25,279 bases of DNA from Halocafeteria seosinensis (lineage: Eukaryota; Sar; Bigyra; Bicosoecida), in the NCBI GenBank assembly GCA_001687465.1, contig LVLI01000572.1, positions 1 through 25,279 on the forward strand. Reading direction: 5' to 3'. Position numbers and translations under genes: made by a program. Positions 22,013-25,279 of this stretch are shown piece by piece. The notes under the pieces were generated by a model, which saw only the letters and a list, made by a program, of their open reading frames with translations, searched no databases and was not told the origin of the DNA. Numbering within the stretch: the stretch's first letter is position 1; every line of letters begins with the position of its first letter.

Positions 22013-23299
22013 ATGGCAGGACAGTCCCAAGAAGATCATCCTGGAGAGCAATCGAAGCTAAAATTTAATCCGGTGCTACAGGAGAAGGAGAAACTGAAAC
22101 GGAAGGAAGATGTGCTGCCTCTGCGATGCATTTTCATGGGAATGCTAACCGTCGCATCGATAATTTCCATTGTCCCATCGGTGATAAATCTGTCAAGAGT
22201 TACTAGACAAGGAGAAGAGCATTTTAACACCATGGTAGTCCCACTCAAGCCTCCTGTGAAACCTCAGGCGTATAAGCTGATACATGTGGTAGAGAGCGAC
22301 GATGGCAGAACGGTGCAAGGCCTGCTGGCAAGTTTGCGTTCAGCCGCTGTTAATTGCTTGCAACCACACAAACTTAGATTTTACATTTTGACATTGCGGC
22401 ACCGGCACAACATAGTGGATGAAAGTGTTGATTGTCTGATGAAGACAACCTACCATCCGCTGACGAACCGCACTTTGGAAGAAACTATATACGGCTTCTT
22501 GGTCTTGGACTTCGACATATATGAATTCAATCCGAAGTGGCAAATTGCGTACAGAGAGGACGATAGTCTTCCTGACATGTCTTCTACCCTGAACTTTGCC
22601 CGCATGTATCTGCACAGGTTCTTACGCGACAAAAGGCGCATTCCTGAACCTCGTCCGGAGCAAGTCATTAGCCTAGATTCAGACACCATTGTCTTAGGCG
22701 ACGTCGCAGAGCTGTACTACAGAGTGTTCCAAGGTCGAGAGAAGTCAAAAGCGGTTGCGCTTGCTTGGAGACGACTTCCTTTGCAACGATACAAGATAAA
22801 CTTTAGTCATCCCATTTTGCGGGATTGGCAGAGACGCTACTTTAGACAATCGAAATACATAGATCCCAGAAGCCCGGCATACAACAACGGAGTTTCGGTC
22901 CAACACTTAATTAGGTGGGATCATCAAAACCTCACTGAAAATATTGAATTTTGGCTTCAAGCCAACTTGAAAGAAAAGCTCTACAGCTATGGATACAATC
23001 CTCCGATGCTCCTGGGAGTAATGGGCTCAGTAGAGCGCTTACCATCGTCCTGGAATGTTGACGGCCTAGGATACAAGCCAATACCAAAGGAAATACTTAG
23101 CCGTGCAAATGTATTGCATTGGACTGGTGCATCCAAACCATGGAATGCAAGGATGAATGAATCCTATCGTTCAATCTGGGAATCATATAATACCCCGTCC
23201 TGCATCCCGGTAGGCTTCCTTGAGAGTCTCCAACCTTCAAATCACACATTGGCAAACAGTACTTCGGGAGCCAACGAAACCCAGTTTAAACCAACATGA
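22013..23299 (+). CDS. Family 8 glycosyltransferase, type II membrane protein
   Basis: A single-exon frame of 428 residues starting MAGQSQEDHPG. After a basic cytosolic tail of about 36 residues, one membrane span (CIFMGMLTVASIISIVPSVI, about 38-57) anchors it in the Golgi or ER in type II orientation. The catalytic domain starts near 84 (IHVVESDD). The metal- and nucleotide-sugar-binding DxD motif is LDSDT near 220-225. YNNGVSV near 300 is the usual Asn-Asn-Gly loop. The C-terminal HWTGASKPWN near 368-377 is the HxxGxxKPW signature of GT8. GT8 enzymes use UDP-sugars with retention of configuration, and the arrangement recalls GATL and xyloside xylosyltransferase members. The sugar and acceptor cannot be told from the sequence. 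Confidence 0.9.
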   Translation: MAGQSQEDHPGEQSKLKFNPVLQEKEKLKRKEDVLPLRCIFMGMLTVASIISIVPSVINLSRVTRQGEEHFNTMVVPLKPPVKPQAYKLIHVVESDDGRTVQGLLASLRSAAVNCLQPHKLRFYILTLRHRHNIVDESVDCLMKTTYHPLTNRTLEETIYGFLVLDFDIYEFNPKWQIAYREDDSLPDMSSTLNFARMYLHRFLRDKRRIPEPRPEQVISLDSDTIVLGDVAELYYRVFQGREKSKAVALAWRRLPLQRYKINFSHPILRDWQRRYFRQSKYIDPRSPAYNNGVSVQHLIRWDHQNLTENIEFWLQANLKEKLYSYGYNPPMLLGVMGSVERLPSSWNVDGLGYKPIPKEILSRANVLHWTGASKPWNARMNESYRSIWESYNTPSCIPVGFLESLQPSNHTLANSTSGANETQFKPT

Positions 23300-23519
23300 T
23301 TGCGGACCTGAGAAGTTCCGGTTAACATTTGGAAGTATGGAGACAAGAACAGAACACTGACATTTCGTTAAGCAGGCATTAATGTACGAAAATCGAAAAA
23401 TGCAGGTGGGTGGGGAAACGGGATGCATCGGTACATATTTTCAGTATCGTGCTTCATGACAAATTAGTTAGCTATGAACAGAGTCAGATGATGAAAATAA
23501 CACTTCAGTGTATTATATA

Positions 23520-24650
23520 CAAGCAATAAAGGCACTTCATGGTCCATTTAGATGAAGTTTCTCTGTTCGAGAAAGCCGTTTTCCATTCCATACTTAGTCA
23601 ACTCTTCTAGGTCCCTAAAAGAACGATCGAACCCGTCTGTGGTTGTTCAGGGATAGTAGAAGGCCAAACGTATTTTGTGAACGCTCATCATCGATAATAT
23701 TCTCGACCACCACAAAAGCTCCTTCCTCCGCAAGGGCTTCGTATGCCTTATGAATCTAGTAGAATCAAATGGTGTCTTTCCGCCGTTCCTCAATCGTGGA
23801 GAACGTTTCCCATGGTGATCACTTCGGTTGTTGGTAATTCTTCTAGGAAAAGTCGCCACTGTGAGTTTCGTTACGGTTCACTTGCTGATACATTCCTTGA
23901 CCACCGGTTCCAACCGTGGGAGATCAAAGTTAGAGCACTTCATGAGAGGATTTGTTTTGGTCACCTCAATTGACGGATTTTCGTCAGCGCCTCCTGCCTG
24001 CCTCACACAGCTTTTCGTATTCAGAGAAGTCAAATCTTCTGGCTAAGGTGATAAACTTAGGACGATTGATACCTCTCACTACTGCGACGAATGATCTTAA
24101 TTTCTGTTCATCGGCGTATATACTGTCGAAAAACGGTTTCGCTGAATGCTTTGCCTCGGTTTTCCGGTGAGCAATCCCTCTTCGAGGTCCCCCAGTATTT
24201 ATACAGCCGGTCATTGCACATTTCGAGCATTCCACGAATATATTCTGGTTTATCGGAAACCAAAAACGTCTCGGCATCTTGCGAATTCCAATATGTCGCT
24301 TCCTCCTTGAGACCGCTCCACATCAAGAAACCCAGTGACACAAAGGCATCCAAGAAATCGTAAATCGACCCAGAATGCAGACGTAAGCATTTTTCGATAC
24401 TTTTGGCGCTCTGCAGATTCCCTGATAGTTTTTGAAGCAGCCCCAATTTTACAGCTGTGATCAAGTCTTGAATGCCATAGATCCAGTGCCGACCTGCATG
24501 GTTGTATTCGGTGTCGGCGTCTCCCCATCGCCACTGGCTGCGAAAGACATTGTTCTGAGAATGGTACAGGGCCAAGGTAGTGAAATCTAGAAACAAGATG
24601 CACAGACTAGCTTTCCGAATGGATGCTACAACACACACACAGAGAATCAA
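23520..24650 (-). pseudogene. Decayed ASMT/COMT-like O-methyltransferase pseudogene
   Basis: On the minus strand the family can be followed from the N-terminal dimerisation region (HWIYGIQDLITAVKLGLLQK, then SDKPEYIRGMLEMCNDRLY) to the C-terminus, but in broken frames. A one-base shift lies near 24125 at a run of Ts, a second near 23996 in the glycine-rich SAM-binding motif, a stop follows ECISK near 23885, and TGA at 23790-23792 replaces the Trp of the HDW motif (NVLHD, then stop). An insertion of about 10 bp lies near 23760, a shift with a small deletion near 23655, and a TGA replaces a Cys codon near 23538. The last third aligns well with the intact copy at 24988-25278. So many lesions rule out introns or a single sequencing error. 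Confidence 0.9.
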
Positions 24651-24987
24651 ATTCGTCGTCGATAGCTGGGAGTTTCTTTTTCGAGCAAGATTGTGAAAGT
24701 ACGTACTCCTGAGTCAACCATCATTATTTCTTATTATGGCATCATAGTCTCTAGAACAAGGTTGTGAACGTAAGTGACTAGGATTGAGGAAGTTCCATAT
24801 CACAAGCATGGGAAGTAGCATACAATCGGCAGAGTATCATCTGGAAAAGCGATTACAGAAGTGGCACGTCGAATGTAACTGTGATATCATAGAAAGATGC
24901 AAAGATAGCAGTGGGCTGACAACGGACTGTCATTGACCACGCTAAACCCTAACTCACACGATCACTTGCACCATAACTCTATTCGTT
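24651..24987. other. Intergenic gap between pseudogene and intact O-methyltransferase
   Basis: No gene is seen in 337 bp. Two similar stretches, GAGCAAGATTGTGAAAGTACG near 24682 and GAACAAGGTTGTGAACGTAAG near 24753, form a diverged short direct repeat. The gap should hold the pseudogene's old promoter and the 3' end of the next gene. Confidence 0.4.
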
Positions 24988-25278
24988 CTATTTGTAGGCA
25001 ATCACGGCACTGCAAGGGCCATGGAGATGCATCTTTTCAGTTCGACGGAAACCAGCTTCCGATGTCCACTCAGTTAGGTCTTTGCAAGAAGCATCAAATC
25101 CCGCTGGGGTCTCGATCAACATAGTGAGTGAGATAAGGAGGCCAATCGTATTCTCGCGACGATCATCATCGATAATGTTTTCAATTACAATGAATGCTCC
25201 ACCATCGGGAAGTGCGTCATAGGCCTTTCGAATCAATTGTTTTTTCTCTTCAAGACTCCAATCGTGTAGAATGTTGCC
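24988..25278 (-). CDS. O-methyltransferase, ASMT/COMT-like, C-terminal part
   Basis: The frame is open from the right edge to a TAG at 24988 and gives the last 96 residues; the 5' part lies outside the window. It starts GNILHDWSLEEKKQLIRKAY, in which the His of HDW is the catalytic base of the plant-type O-methyltransferase fold (Methyltransf_2). DGGAFIVIENIIDDDRREN, GFDASCKDLTEWTSEAGF and a final HGPCSAVIAYK follow the family pattern closely. Such enzymes transfer a methyl group from S-adenosylmethionine to a hydroxyl of a small aromatic compound. The substrate cannot be predicted. It is a tandem paralogue of the pseudogene to its left. Confidence 0.88.
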   Translation of the reverse strand, partial: GNILHDWSLEEKKQLIRKAYDALPDGGAFIVIENIIDDDRRENTIGLLISLTMLIETPAGFDASCKDLTEWTSEAGFRRTEKMHLHGPCSAVIAYK

Positions 25279-25279
25279 C

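Noticed and set aside
1-25279. CRISPR arrays, rRNA, insertion sequences or prokaryotic operons
   Set aside because: No regularly spaced repeats, no rRNA motifs, no transposase, and the genes are spliced and individually promoted.

Overview
The window is nuclear DNA of a compact eukaryote. Five of its genes are interrupted by short GT-AG introns of 63-87 nt that restore clean reading frames, there are no Shine-Dalgarno sites or operons, and several products are strictly eukaryotic: the nucleolar helicase DDX47/Rrp3, the SSU-processome factor Fyv7, the translation factor DENR, the spliceosomal G-patch protein GPATCH1, and a type II membrane glycosyltransferase of family 8. The species cannot be fixed from this. 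A unicellular or algal eukaryote fits, and a red alga is only my guess.

Layout. Positions 1-2618 hold no recognisable gene, but contain a diverged ~115-bp direct duplication and a ~200-bp nested inverted-repeat (foldback-like) segment. At 2619-7688 (+) lies a four-exon gene for a large F-box plus ankyrin protein with a long charged tail. It converges, with a 40-bp gap, on a four-exon gene of unknown function (9480-7729, -). That gene diverges from a short acidic, low-complexity nuclear-type protein (9779-10465, +). After an 884-bp gap comes a three-exon unknown gene (11350-13225, +), converging on DDX47 (14725-13319, -). DDX47 diverges from FYV7 (15333-16077, +), which converges on DENR (16934-16141, -). 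Two more minus-strand genes follow: a multipass membrane glycoprotein (18803-17291) and GPATCH1 (21329-19218). The GT8 gene (22013-23299, +) is followed by a decayed O-methyltransferase pseudogene (about 24650-23520, -) and by the 3' end of an apparently intact paralogue running off the right edge (25278-24988, -).

How the genes relate. The central block 11350-16934 is enriched in ribosome and translation functions (DDX47, FYV7, DENR). The strongest unexplained signal lies there: the exact 11-mer ACTTCAACCTG occurs four times, each about 190-245 bp upstream of a start codon. Two of the copies form a perfect 25-bp palindrome in the DDX47/FYV7 divergent promoter. This looks like a regulatory element shared by ribosome-biogenesis genes, and it would place the unknown gene at 11350 in the same regulon. 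Other points worth attention are the DENR protein that has lost two of four predicted zinc ligands, and the tandem methyltransferase pair with one copy dead.
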